A stretch of DNA of 64,000 nt. Origin: Acholoe squamosa. Taxonomy: Eukaryota > Annelida > Polychaeta > Phyllodocida > Polynoidae. Below are positions 51,656-62,304 of this stretch, piece by piece (the first letter of the stretch is position 1; every line of letters starts with the position of its first letter). A program made the position numbers and the translations under genes. The notes beneath the pieces were generated by a model, which was given only the letters and a program-made list of their open reading frames with translations, was not told where the DNA came from and did not search any database. The DNA lies in assembly GCA_949317995.1 (NCBI GenBank), contig OX439044.1, positions 17,136,641 through 17,200,640 of the forward strand, read 5' to 3'.

Positions 51656-51870
51656 TCCATTCCCCATGGTCACTTCCCCATTCCCCATGGTCACTACCCC
51701 AATTCCCCATGGACACTTCCCCAATCCCCCATGGTCACTTCCCCAATACCCCATGGTCATTTTCTCAATTCCCCATGGTCACTTTCCCAATTCTCCAAGG
51801 TCACTTTCCCAATTCCCCATGGTCACTTTCCCAATTCCCCATGGTCACTTTCCCAATTCCTCATGGTCAC
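51656..51870. repeat. ~22-bp minisatellite, about 10 units
   Basis: The core CCCCATGGTCACTTCCCCAAT repeats with small changes. The unit has no stop in any forward frame and its length is not a multiple of three, so all three frames stay open; the 212-codon frame at 51494-52132 is a by-product, not a gene. Confidence 0.95.
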
Positions 51871-52569
51871 CCCCCACCCCACCCCTATGGTATGTACATC
51901 TATATTTGGAGGTGCCATTCTGTCTACTACTTTGCAGCAAAATCTCAACAAGACACCAGCATGTTTGGCAGTTACTTCTGACAGGTGCTGGCCTGTCTGC
52001 TCCCATTGCTACATTGTAGACACTGTGGTTGGGGCAATACTTACCCAAACTATAAACACATACCACAATCTATTATTCACTAAACTGAGAGAAAAATCAA
52101 CTTCCAATTTACCTGCCTGTTTTATACTTTAATATTGATGTTTTGAGGGGAAAAAAAGAGCATAGGATTTGGTTTTCTGTTGTTAACTAGCACATGATAA
52201 GAATAGATGGTGTAGGTGGTCTAGGTTGTAGGTGGGAGCCAGCAATACAATGTCTATTTCCCAGTCTCTCGCTCCACAGGCCATTTTGGCCTCTTCTCAG
52301 CATTGCTGGTATCTGAACACCAAGAAGCCAAGACAGCCCAAATCAACCCCGCTAAATAAAATAAAACTTTTTAATCAACATTTTCAGCCTCGCCCAGCTT
52401 AATTCTGACATAATGGCTCCTTGCCAAGACCCGACCGGGGGCACGACGTATTGATTCATACATTAAATTCTTTAGGATGATGTACAATCCAGAATGCCAT
52501 CTTCTTGCACATGAACCACGATTTTCCCGTAAAGCCCCGGTGATAAGCCAATTTTTTTTTTTATTTTTA

Positions 52570-52840
52570 AGGCCTAAAAAATATAATTGTTGTGTTCAGG
52601 TAACGGGGTCGAAAAAAAAGTAGAACTAAGTAGGTAGGGATTTTTATTTTCTTTGAGAATTTTTTTTAAGGCCACCTGTAGATTTGTGCACCTATGCGAC
52701 GCGAATTTGACCCGCGTGTCTCGATTTAAAGTGCCAAAAATATCAGATTTTCCCCCGAAATGCCCATAAAAAAGTTAGGGTAGGGCCAAAAAATTAGGGT
52801 AGGTAGTGTTACCTGAACACAACATATTTTTTTTAGGCCT
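52570..52840. mobile_element. TIR element, AGGCCTAAAAAA ends
   Basis: AGGCCTAAAAAATATAATTG plus TTGTGTTCAGGTAAC is mirrored by GTTACCTGAACACAAC and TATTTTTTTTAGGCCT, giving TIRs of about 36 bp around 200 bp of non-coding sequence. Confidence 0.88.
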
Positions 52841-53096
52841 AATCAAAATTGGGTTCTAATTTACTGTCAAAGTCGACTGAGGTCAGCTTATGAACTGGGT
52901 TTTGTGGTAATGATTCAGATGTGCATAGCAGGAGGGTGCTTCATATTGGGGTTTCCACACTGCAGTGTTGCTAAAATGACCGGCACGCCTGCGCAGAATC
53001 TTATAGGAGCTCTGAATCAGCTGTGTCCGCCACCGTCCACAAATGTTGGTGGACACAGGTCCTCGATTCAGTGCACCTTTAATGTCCGGCTTAAGG

Positions 53097-53161
53097 CCAT
53101 AATCAGAAATCTCCGCTTCCTAATGCCATTAGCCTTAGGAAGCGGAGATTTCTGATTATGG
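53097..53161. repeat. Perfect 27-bp inverted repeat
   Basis: The arm CCATAATCAGAAATCTCCGC + TTCCTAA (53097-53123) is exactly complementary to 53135-53161 across an 11-base loop. Perfect preservation contrasts with the decayed repeats around it. Confidence 0.95.
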
Positions 53162-53758
53162 TGAAAGAGTTTTTCAAATTGGCTTTTTAGAAGCAAAGAT
53201 GGGGCACCATTTGTAAAATTGTTTTATGTCTAATATTTGTCAATTTCTCTTAGGTTTTTGCATAATATAAAACAAGTTGAATTGAAGTTAATAAAGATAT
53301 TCATATGGCCTGTGTGAGAAGGTAATGGCCTCCCTAACATGCCAAGACGCATTGAGAAAACGTTTTCGACAACTCTTGCATGCTACTATAGATTCTCTAT
53401 CTAGAGGCGCGGGGGGGGGAGGGTACAAAAAAATTTGACTGCCGCTGCGATTGGGGGTGAAAAATATTTCTGGACATCTGCACAACCCCCTGCCCCCTTG
53501 ATAGATATTGACCACTCCTACCACACCCTAACTAGCCTTTGGTGGAGAGGCTGGGCCCTAGAGACCTGGTGGCTGGTCTGTTTTAAACTTTCAGTCTGAT
53601 TGAATCTCAAAATCTGCTCTGCTAGACGTTAGATAAACGGTCACAACTGGAAACTGGTTTATGTTTGATATTAAGAATTTAAGTCTAAACTTTGCTATAG
53701 CTTGTATTCTTAGGAGCAGAACCCTGGTTGCTAGGAACCCGGCAAAGGGTCAAAATAT

Positions 53759-53951
53759 ATAGGCAATGTACTAGAAAAAGTAACCTTTTTGCTGTTTTCT
53801 TTTATAATAATTGGATTGAAAATAGTGGATCAAGTATGCAATGCAAATTTTTAATATCTTTCAGAATTTGTAACTCATTTTGCTGTTCGATGTCTAGATC
53901 TTTTGTGATAAGGGTTTTAACACCTTTTTCTAGTACATGTACATTGCCTAT
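53759..53951. mobile_element. Small foldback, ATAGGCAATGTAC ends
   Basis: ATAGGCAATGTACTAGAAAA at the left is mirrored by TTTTTCTAGTACATGTACATTGCCTAT at the right apart from a short insertion (ATGTAC). Confidence 0.75.
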
Positions 53952-54385
53952 TTAATTTAACCCTTCATGACATGAGGATTCTTATCAGTAGGCAGATGAG
54001 CCTGAAAAGTGAAAAGGGCCGCGCTGGTTGCTATGACGTCACTGCTGCTCCCAAGAATAGTCAAAATATACTGAAAAATCCCCTCTAATTTCTAAAGAAT
54101 AAATCGATTGCAAACCCCAGTCCCAGATCAGATGCCCCACAGTCTGTGGCACAGGCACAGTCTGCCACAGAAAGTAAATATTCCTACCTCGTTCTCTTGC
54201 AGTGTAGCTGTAGCCCTTAGCCTTGGATTAGGGAGTCCAAATGCGACAGAGCTCTATGATTATAAACCCTCTGATACGAGTAGTTGGACTCGTGCTCCGA
54301 AGTCTAGATGTTCCCAGGTCTAGCCTGCGAGTGATGATAACAGGAGGACTTGGCTTGGAGATTTCTCATACCGTACTTCACATAC

Positions 54386-54497
54386 CGTACCGGGGGAGAG
54401 GCTTTTGCTTGGCTTTTGCACTCAGCCCACAATCACAAGTAAAGTTGCACTCGGCCCGCTTGTCTTTCTTAGCAACTGGGCGACTGTTGTGGCCCCC
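54386..54497 (-). CDS. Candidate coding exon (weak)
   Basis: Between ACTCTACAAG and the donor TACG|GTATGT, the minus strand is open for 37 codons: GGHNSRPVAKKDKRAECNFT, then CDCGLSAKAKQKPLPRY. Lys-rich with a Cys-x3-Cys-x-Cys cluster. The acceptor lacks a good pyrimidine tract and no family is recognised. Confidence 0.25.
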
Positions 54498-54825
54498 CTT
54501 GTAGAGTCGTTATTTATAGGCATTCATTGCATCCATAACATGTTCTCACACTTTGGTTCTTCTAGCAGTACACGAGCCTGAAAGAACGGGCCAACACAGC
54601 TGATATAACAATGAACAGAGATAAAACTTGGACTATGAATGGTGCGAAGACCGATATCTGTGTAAAGCATAGAAATTACCGCGTCCACATGGCGGGCTAG
54701 GTACAATTGATTGTTCTCTGAGTGTGAGTTTCCTCCTTCATGATTTCAAGAATCGCATTGTTATACGCAAATTATTACAAGCAACTGAACAAGTGTGTGA
54801 AACCCATTAAATTAAAAGAACTTAC

Positions 54826-54908
54826 CTGAAAACCCCGCCAAGACAACAATTACAAGTTTTACAGCTGTGACCAAGGTCAAGGTCGTTAAAATCAGGTCTC
54901 ACCTCCAT
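54826..54908 (-). CDS. Candidate first coding exon (weak)
   Basis: Minus-strand ATG at 54908 opens MEVRPDFNDLDLGHSCKTCN and runs to a consensus donor CAG|GTAAGT. It lies about 340 bp inside a promoter-like region. Its phase (2) does not fit the candidate exon at 54497, so the pair is not a proven gene. Confidence 0.25.
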
Positions 54909-55139
54909 AATCAATTTCCGATTTGAAACTACTCCTAAATTAAACTATCATATAAAAATATCTGTTTGTGACGCCTCAGTTACCAATTTGTAATTTTTAC
55001 TGGATACACACGAATGTTAGGCTGATGGGAGACTTATCTATGCCCTAATTTCAATTTAGTGCCTTTTTCCGATCAGCTGACAGGTGCGTGCGATATGTAA
55101 TCTGTCACGAGTCCAAAAGTGGTAGTCTCTGTTAGTTTG

Positions 55140-55270
55140 ATCAGAGACGACCTCTCAGCGCGGTCTCTCCCAATCTCTCCAACTGCAGATGGCGCTGCAG
55201 AGTCATTGGCGCTGTCGTATCCCAGAAGTTGGCGCATCCCAGAAGTTGGCTGCGCATGCGCAATCCATGT
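55140..55270. promoter_or_regulatory. CpG-richer promoter-like region with NRF1-type palindrome
   Basis: TGCGCATGCGCA at 55251-55262 is the perfect palindromic consensus recognised by NRF1 in animals. Around it, GATGGCGCTGCAG, CATTGGCGCTG and a doubled CCCAGAAGTTGGC (55221, 55239) make a compact GC-richer island. A minus-strand candidate first exon follows at 54908. Confidence 0.4.
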
Positions 55271-55446
55271 TTTAAGCCTATTATCGCTCATAATAAATAA
55301 TTTTTTGAAAACATAAAAACCATGATAACATCCCTCTCGTCTTATAGAACTTGAAAGGACAACAACCCTAATGATACTGTCCCTACGCCGTAGAATTATG
55401 AAACGGTTAAAGTTCATATTAATTATTTGAAAATTCCGGCCACACA

Positions 55447-56077
55447 ACAAAGGAACAATGGAACACATCAGTGAGGACAGCCACGAGCAATAAACTAAAA
55501 GCCAAAATCAGGGAAGCTGCACAGACAAAAAGTAAAACTAAATACCTATACCACAGAGCAAACAACGAAAAAGGAAAACCACAACCCTATATGAACAAAC
55601 TAACGAGGACCCAAGCCAGTGCCCTATTCCTAGCCAGAAATAGAATGATCCATACCAAGGAAAACTACAAAAATGAATATGACACAACAACATGCAGGGG
55701 TTGTGGCCAAACAGAAGAAACTACCAACCATATACTAAACAAATGCACCACAATACACACTGACAATACCCAAAAAATATACTTAAATGAACTTTTTGAG
55801 ACTAACCTAAAAAAGCTAAGGGAAACAGCTAAAAAACTAATCTACATAAATAGAAAATTAAAAGAATGGAAAGAAACATAGAACTAAGAACTAAATATAA
55901 GACTAAACAAAAATTATACCTACACCCCTTACCCAGTAACCATACACCAGAACTCTAACTATGTATCATACCTTATATTTTACCGCACAGCTCATGGGAA
56001 AAACCTAGCCCCCCATTCTGAGCGACCTGGATATCCAGGAAAGTGCACGGAGTAGTAGTAGTAGTAGTAGTAGTAGG
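55447..56077 (+). mobile_element. 5'-truncated LINE (non-LTR retrotransposon) 3' end
   Basis: The open frame to 55881 encodes the C-terminal part of a LINE polyprotein. It contains LTRTQASALFLARNRMIHTK, then CRGCGQTEETTNHILNKC, the Cys-Cys...His-Cys motif that follows the reverse transcriptase in many LINEs. An ~170-bp 3' UTR and a (GTA)n tail at 56051-56077 complete the 3' end. The RT core and endonuclease are absent, as expected for incomplete target-primed insertion. This final portion has no frame break, so it may be young. The clade is not assignable here. Confidence 0.8.
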
Positions 56078-56223
56078 GATGGTCCGACTTTCGGGATACT
56101 ACAGCGCACTCGCTACCCTGGTATTCCCGGGCCGTCTGCCTCCCAGAGCGTATACTCACTCAGGTATCAGCCAATACCGAAACGACCTTCACACTTCGCT
56201 GGTACCACTGCGGGATCGATGCG

Positions 56224-56550
56224 ATCCCAGGTAGCACAGAGACATTGGCATAACGTTGGGCCGACGTTGGCCCAACCATCGGCTTTACATAGGCTGCCCA
56301 TCCTGCCTACGTAGGCCTGACGGTGCCAACCAAATGCCAACGTAAGCCCAACGTTGGCTTTTGGTTGGCAAACATCAGGGGCCGACCATTTGTCGATGTC
56401 CTGCCAACGTTGGGCCAATGTTGGCATTTGATTTGGTTGGCAAATGCCACTGGTCAGGCCTATGTAGGCCCAATGGGCAGCCAACATTGGCCCAACGTTG
56501 GCCCGATGGGTCGGGCCAATGTTGGCAAATTTTTGTGTGCTACCTGGGAT
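56224..56550. mobile_element. TIR element built of GTTGGGCCAACGTTGG modules
   Basis: ATCCCAGGTAGCACA and TGTGCTACCTGGGAT form perfect 15-bp inverted ends of a 327-bp element. The interior is a chain of short palindromes (CCAACGTTGGGCC, TTGGCCCAACGTTGG, GGCCTACGTAGGC type) that pair across the element. Non-coding; open frames on both strands reflect this structure. Confidence 0.9.
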
Positions 56551-56689
56551 ATGCCCGCAGGTGGCTACTAACTGACCTTATGACATCACAAGTTCTAGTA
56601 GAGCTAACATGTGACCAGAATATCATTATCATAAATTATGATCTGCATATCACTCTTCAAGCGGTCCTCTCGAGGGGGGGGGGGCATGC

Positions 56690-56815
56690 AAGTGATATAC
56701 GCACGACGGCTGTGGGTGCCTTAATTGACGTACAACACACGGTGGCCGTGGATATAATGTTCTTATAATGCACGACCGACGTGTAGAACAGACTTGCAAG
56801 TACGGCGGTCGTCTG
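56690..56815. repeat. Degenerate ~33-bp tandem repeat, copy 1
   Basis: CACGACGGCTGTGG, CACGGTGGCCGTGGATATAA, CACGACCGACGTGTAGAAC and CGGCGGTCGT recur at 30-35-bp spacing. A similar array is at 62452-62582. Confidence 0.55.
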
Positions 56816-57244
56816 GGCCCTACACCCGGTCCCTGCACTCAGCATCTAATATAACACCATGCTCGTTACGGGAATTTCATAACACACCCATACCACGGAT
56901 TTTTGGGGGTAAAAAGCACCCCTTTTCCCTTAAAAACAAGGAATTTTAGACCTCTAAAATTACCCCTTTTTTGGGAAAACACTGACATGTTTCCAAATCT
57001 CCCCCCTATTTCTAAAAGTGCAGACTTTTCAGCACCAAAAATGAACATGAACCTTCTCCAAAATACCCCCTTTTCTGAAAAAGCTGACTTTGACCCAAAA
57101 AATATCCCCCAATTTTTTATTTTCACTGATTTTTCTCTTAAAATACACCCCTTTTACCCAAATCCACAGACATGCGAATTTTGAGAAAATACCCCCCCCC
57201 CTCTCCCTGTTTTTGGTAACGTGCATGGTGTATTTTCATATACA

Positions 57245-57565
57245 GAGTGCAGGGACCGGGGCCCTACATGATAATTCTATGTGTACCGGTACAGCCATCC
57301 CTTGGGGGGGATAAAAATAACAGTAACTCTGGTTCTAGTCGAAATATTTTTAAAATTCTTTTGCCGTTGGAAAGCCCTAGAAAAAATGTAGACCTTTTGG
57401 ACCACATTGGGACCAAAAGGACCCCTTTTAAAGGATCTGGGGGATCTGTTCCTTCAGCTGAATAAAGGGCCGGCCTCCCGCTAGTTTGTGTACGTACATG
57501 GTTTCCATATATTCTCAAGTGCCTCCCCCCCAGGACGGCCATAAAATATACATGACATATCTTAG
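57245..57565. repeat. Arm fragment of the giant foldback family
   Basis: CTAGTTTGTGTACGTACATGGTTTCC, CACATTGGGACCAAAAGGAC and CCTCCCCCCCAGGACGG match the outer right arm near 28240-28350. The C/A-rich stretch at 56880-57200 to its left has similar texture but no clear pairing. Confidence 0.6.
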
Positions 57566-57679
57566 CTGGACCATGAAAAATATTTTTTTTTATTTTTTTC
57601 AATGTATAATAGACACAACTAGGACAACAGCACATAAAGTTCAGAAGTTTTATTCAACCATAAATTAATTCGTAGTTTG

Positions 57680-57831
57680 TGAAGTAATAGATGAACACAT
57701 GTTTAGTAGGTAGTAGACAGACTTTAGTTGAACTCTGAATGAGGTACAGCCATGTGCGTCATGATCGTGCGATAGCGAAGCCGCGAGTGCTTCCTCACTT
57801 CGCCGCTAGTCGGCGACACAATATTATAACA
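57680..57831 (-). repeat. 3' LTR (152 bp)
   Basis: On minus it begins TGTTATAATATTGTGTCGCC and ends CTATTACTTCA (TG...CA). It differs from the other LTR only by GTTTAG/GTCTAG and GATAGCG/GATAACG. Confidence 0.95.
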
Positions 57832-57843
57832 TCCCCCTTTTTC
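57832..57843 (-). promoter_or_regulatory. Polypurine tract
   Basis: Minus-strand AAAAAGGGGGA directly precedes the TG of the 3' LTR, the expected plus-strand DNA primer site. Confidence 0.9.
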
Positions 57844-60703
57844 TAGTTAAACATCAGAATGATATTTGCACGGCCAGCTCTACTAGTGCGGGCTACAGTT
57901 GCAGGACTTTCTGGAACTTTCTGTGGTGTGAGTGGAGGCAGTTTTTCTGTGGCATCAGCTCTGGCCCTAGTCTCTTTCCTACTGACCTCCCCCTTTTCAC
58001 CATTGGGACACATTTGCTGTAGAGGTGGCATTGGTTGGGTGTGCACACCTTCACAGAAATGACGTCTGTTGCGTCGCAGCGTACTGCCACTCGGTGTCTC
58101 AACCATGTATGAGCGGGGCTCGTCTTTCTTCTCTACGACTGTCCCTGGCAGCCATGCCTTTGCGGCATTGTCCTGGATGTAAATCTCCTGCCCTGGGTGA
58201 AATGGTGGCAGAGGTTGACTCCGCGCTGTCTGGTTGTATCAGCCTGATGTGCGGGTAATATAGTAGCTACCTGCCTTCCGAGCAACATCTCAGCTGGTGA
58301 TGGCAACCGGTTTTCAACTGGGGTAGCCCATACCATCAGGAGGGCTTCCTGGATACTTTCTTTTGACTTAATACACTTTTTGATGACTGGCTTGACATAG
58401 CGTACTTGACGCTTAATAAACCCATTGGACTGTGCGTAGTGTGGGGATGATGTATGCTTTATTCCCCATTGCTGGCAAAACTCCTTAAAGTTCTCACTAG
58501 CATATTGTGGGCCGTTATCTGACCTGATCTCATCTGGTCTTCCAAAGGTGCAGCAGGCCTCCTCTACATCTTTCACAACCTCAGAAGTCACTGGAGGTTG
58601 TAATTCTTTGACAATCGGAAATTTAGAGTAATAATCTGAAATGAGGATAAATTGGAGTCCTTTGGTCTCGAACAAATCAGTGCCGATTATCTGCCATGCA
58701 CGGGCAGGGGTTTCACTTGGCAACATTGGTTCCTTCCGATTAGTGTCTTGGTCCTCTTGGCATGCACTACAAGCCCTGACCACTTTCTCTATGTCGGCAT
58801 TGATCCTAGGCCAGTAAACGGTATCTCGGGCTAGCAACCTTGTCTTTTCTATGCCTAGATGAGCATGGTGGAGTTGCTGTAGAATGTCCTTATGCATTGT
58901 TTCTGGAACAATGACCTGTTTTCCTTTGAACAGGATTCCATCATCAAGGCCAATCACATCTCTGAATGACCAGAATATACGGAGGTCAGTCGGTAAGTCA
59001 GATATCTTTGATGGCCATTCATGATATACGACCTCTGGCAGAGCGTTCAGGACAGGGCACCGCTGTGTCTCCCTTCGGAGTTGTGCCTGCTTGTCGGTAC
59101 TGAAGCTAATGAGATCGATTGACACTCCATCAACACGTAGATCTAGTTTGACTTCCGACTTGTTATTGGGATTTGGGAGGCGTGATAGCGTCTCTGATAG
59201 GACCATCTCTTCCCCTGGTCGGTATGTTACACTGTAGTCGTAGCCTTGGATTCTCAGTAGCATCCTCTGGAGCCGTGGAAGTGCTGATACAATAGGCTTC
59301 CTACAGATCATCTCCAGGGGCTTGTGGTCTGATACAATGTGGAAGGATCTACCATATAGGTATGTGTGGAACCTTTCAACGCCGTGTACTAGGGCTAGTG
59401 TTTCACGTTCAATGTTACTATAGTTAGACTGTGTTTTGGTGAGGGACTTAGAGGCAAAGGCTATAGGCTTGCCCTCCTGGATCAGTGCTGCGCCAAGGCC
59501 CTTCTGTGAAGCATCCACCTCAAGTTATAGGAGTCATAGAATGCCACTACTGCTTGTTCGGATATAGCACTCTTGAGCTTCTCAAATGCATGCTGGTGGT
59601 CTTCCGACCACTCAAATGGAACGTCTTTCTTGAGAAGATCTCATAGTGTAGCTGCCTGTGTACTGAGGTTAGCAATAAATGCTCCCATATATGTGAGAAG
59701 GCCAAGGAAGCGTTGAAGGTCCTCCCGGTTTTGTGGTACTGGCATCTCATGGATGTCCTTTACTTTGGCAGGGTCAGGTGATATGCCGTCCTTGCTATAT
59801 ACATTGCCGAAGAATGATATTGACCGCTTCTTTATGGCACACTTTTCCGAATTGAATACGAGACCGTGTTCTTTGGCAGCCTCCATTAGTTTTAAGAGCC
59901 TGGCGTCATGTTCCGCCTCGGTGGAGCCAAAGACACATACGTCATCGGCGATGCCAACGCACCCTTCTAGGTCCTCCAACATCTTGTCCATACGCTGCTG
60001 GAACACGTCTTGGCTAGTGTTCAAGCCAAATGGCAATCGTTGAAAACAATACCGCCCGAAGGGTGTCCGAAATGTCGTTAACCCTTGTTAACCCCTGGAT
60101 TTCGGTTACTCTATGGGATTTGCGTGCAAATCCTGCTTTATCGTGTTGAAGGGGTAACTGACTGCTTTCTTCCAGTGGGACACTCCAATATCCTGCCTTC
60201 GCATCCAGTTTGCTAAAGTACTGGGCCCCTGAGAAATAGGGATTGATCTCTTCCAATGTAGGGGTCTTATGAGGACACCTTTTTACTGCATTGTTTAAGT
60301 GTTTCGGGTCTAGGCATACCCTTAAGCTTCCATCCTTCTTTGTGCTATATACTAGGCTTGAACACCAGTCCGTGTGCTCCTTTACTTTTCTGATCACTCC
60401 CATACTGCCAAGTTCAGCCTTTATTTTTGGGAGAAGGTTTATGTTACATTTCCTGGGGCGATCAATATATGGCTCGGCATCTGGCTTAAGTAGGATTCTT
60501 GCTGGGTCTTTGAACTTCCCGATACGGTCAAACTGTTCGGGATATGACTTCTTGAGGTCCTGAAGGGAGCCAACACTCTGTCCTGGCTGAGCCACTATAG
60601 TCTCCACATGGCAGTTGATTGTGACCAAGTTGAGTGCCTCACACATAGGTAGGCCTAAAATAACAGGTCCAGGCACATCAACGACATAGAAGGTGGCTTT
60701 CAC
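57843..60703 (-). pseudogene. pol: pol: RT, RNase H and integrase (disrupted)
   Basis: RT is recognisable from about 60480 down, with IADD at its active site, followed by MPFGLN-type sequence in a second frame. RNase H begins at about 59518 (DASQKGLGAAL). Integrase has an HHCC zinc-binding N-terminus ending CSACQ, catalytic Asp in GTDLFE and Asp in SDNGPQ. The third catalytic residue is replaced: SNGFIKRQV where the family has Glu. Breaks on the coding strand are a ~76-bp insertion at 60082-60157, TGA at about 59640, a frameshift near 59524 before RNase H, and a frameshift near 58230 after integrase. The C-terminal tail reads on in another frame to 57843. Confidence 0.9.
60082..60157. mobile_element. 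~76-bp insertion inside the RT
   Basis: It separates two halves of the RT that are otherwise contiguous. Its edges are TTAACCCTTG at the left and AAGGGGTAA at the right, and it contains the palindrome GGATTTGCGTGCAAATCC. The TTAA edge recalls the TTAA-targeting elements elsewhere in the window. Confidence 0.6.
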
Positions 60704-60727
60704 CCACTCCGACTTGGCATACTTGCA

Positions 60728-61330
60728 CTATAGAGATAGCTTGCCGATACACTTGATGGGGTTTCCAGAATATGCCGTGAGCTGGGTCTGCCCAACTGGT
60801 GATAGTATTGTTGCAGGGTCAACATCACCGTACATTTGCCTGAAGGTACGTATTGGTAATGCATTGCCCTGAGCTCCGATGTCCAATTTAAGCCGGAGGC
60901 CCTTGGTGTAGTCTATGCCAGGACACTTTACCTTGATAGTCGTAAATGCTTCATCCCGGGATATGGTATCAAAGCATTTGTCAGACATTTTAATGCAATA
61001 GAAACTTTCGGTATATTCGCCTGTGTCACTTGCATCAGAAGTAACGGATGAGTCATCTTCATGTGCAGTTACTGTATGCACCTTTTTCTTATGCTTATTG
61101 GTATTTGATGACTGCTTTTGGGGCTTGGGTTTATCATCCCGCTTCCTGTCCTTATCACTCTTGCTCCTGGACTGCGATCTGCAATAATCAACCCAGTGCC
61201 CACGTCTGCCACACCCGACACACTTGTCTTCATATGCAGGAGACTTGCGGTACTTATGCACAAGACCACAGTTCCCACAGGGATTTGAGTTACTTTGAGC
61301 CTTTATCGGCTGCCTCGTGCCGTCGACCAA
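60728..61330 (-). pseudogene. gag nucleocapsid and protease region (disrupted)
   Basis: Cys knuckles CGNCGLVHKY...C and CVGCGRRGHWVDYC (CCHC) are followed by a basic linker and an aspartic protease core in which the active site reads DIGAQGN instead of the usual D[TS]G. The frame ends at a TAG near 60729, after which the same frame continues into pol, so this is one nonsense mutation. The protease substitution (Ile before Gly) may itself be inactivating. Confidence 0.8.
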
Positions 61331-61343
61331 TGTTAAGAGTCTC

Positions 61344-61814
61344 TTAGAGTGTTAATGTCTTGTCTTTGTCTAGGAGAACTAGCCGGAACTCTTCTAGTCG
61401 AGTGCTCGCGATGACTAACTCAATGACTCGCTCTTCTAGTTCTTTGTCTTCAAACTCACATAGAAGGGCTTGTGTACGTGCTCGCGTAACAAAAGCATCA
61501 AGTGACTCTGTGGTCTTCTGCCTGTACTGCATGAGGCTCAAACGCTCAATACGGAAATTCACGGCAACCCTCAACTGTTTTTCGAAGAGCTCCCACAATT
61601 TCTCTGGCTTCTTAAAATCTGCGGCATTTAGGCCAGATGCGTTTATCCGGCGCAAACTTTCTTCCCCTACGCTTATCTTTATTTTCCTGGCTATTTTTGC
61701 AGCATCAGTAACCTCATTGTCCTCACAAACCAAGAGTAACCTCTGCTTAAACAGTTTGAATGTCTCTGCTATGTCAGCAGCATCCCAATTCATAGAAGGA
61801 TACTTGGTAGCCAT
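61344..61814 (-). pseudogene. gag: gag N-terminal region
   Basis: ATG at 61814 opens MATKYPSMNWDAADIAETFK. 156 residues of Ty3/gypsy capsid-like sequence follow, rich in charged helices, ending at TAA 61344. Sequence after the stop still reads ETLNIGRRHEAADK in frame, typical gag, and then shifts frame near 61280 before the zinc knuckles. The stop and shift therefore broke a longer gag. Confidence 0.85.
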
Positions 61815-62139
61815 TTTTATTCACTAGTTTGTGTATTGGGCACTGGAGCTACTAATGTCAATGTCATAACTAGCACATGAAAAATGACAGTCTTGGTATT
61901 AAACCCAGTATCAATATAGGATGACACTCAGTTTTGTAGGGATAGTTGGATTTACACTGAACTGGTCCTATTGGCTATAGGTAAATCATTGGATGAAGTG
62001 TAGATCTAGAACTAGTGTAGTCTAGAACCATCCTTGGGCCAGGCACAAAATGTGGGGAAAGTGAAAGTTGCTTTACTCACAATATCTGGTGTCCCACAAT
62101 GTCAGTATGTGGCACACAATTGTCTTCAGATATCCTTTA

Positions 62140-62152
62140 CCGCTTGCCACCA
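62140..62152 (-). promoter_or_regulatory. Candidate tRNA primer-binding site
   Basis: Directly after the 5' LTR on minus is TGGTGGCAAGCGG; the initial TGG pairs with a tRNA 3' CCA. The tRNA species is not identified. Confidence 0.7.
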
Positions 62153-62304
62153 TGAAGTAATAGATGAACACATGTCTAGTAGGTAGTAGACAGACTTTAG
62201 TTGAACTCTGAATGAGGTACAGCCATGTGCGTCATGATCGTGCGATAACGAAGCCGCGAGTGCTTCCTCACTTCGCCGCTAGTCGGCGACACAATATTAT
62301 AACA
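62153..62304 (-). repeat. 5' LTR (152 bp)
   Basis: Partner of 57680-57831 with two mismatches. At 152 bp it is short for a gypsy-type LTR and must contain promoter and polyadenylation signals. Confidence 0.95.

Larger units (their letters stand above)
57680..62304 (-). mobile_element. Ty3/gypsy-type LTR retrotransposon, full length but defective
   Basis: A 4.6-kb element on the minus strand with 152-bp LTRs. Order on minus: 5' LTR, primer-binding site, gag, CCHC knuckles, protease, reverse transcriptase, RNase H, integrase, polypurine tract, 3' LTR. RT before integrase places it with Ty3/gypsy. Flanking pentamers GTATG (62305) and GTTTG (57675) could be a target duplication with one change. 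LTRs differ at two of 152 positions, so insertion was recent, yet the coding region is broken at six or more places. It probably moved using proteins from another copy, or mutated quickly. Confidence 0.95.

Noticed and set aside
51494..52132. 212-codon plus-strand frame rich in Pro, His and Gly
   Set aside because: It is a translation of the 22-bp minisatellite, which is open in all three forward frames.
58652..61827. Several plus-strand frames in the retrotransposon
   Set aside because: They are antisense shadows of gag-pol, which has unmistakable motifs on the minus strand.
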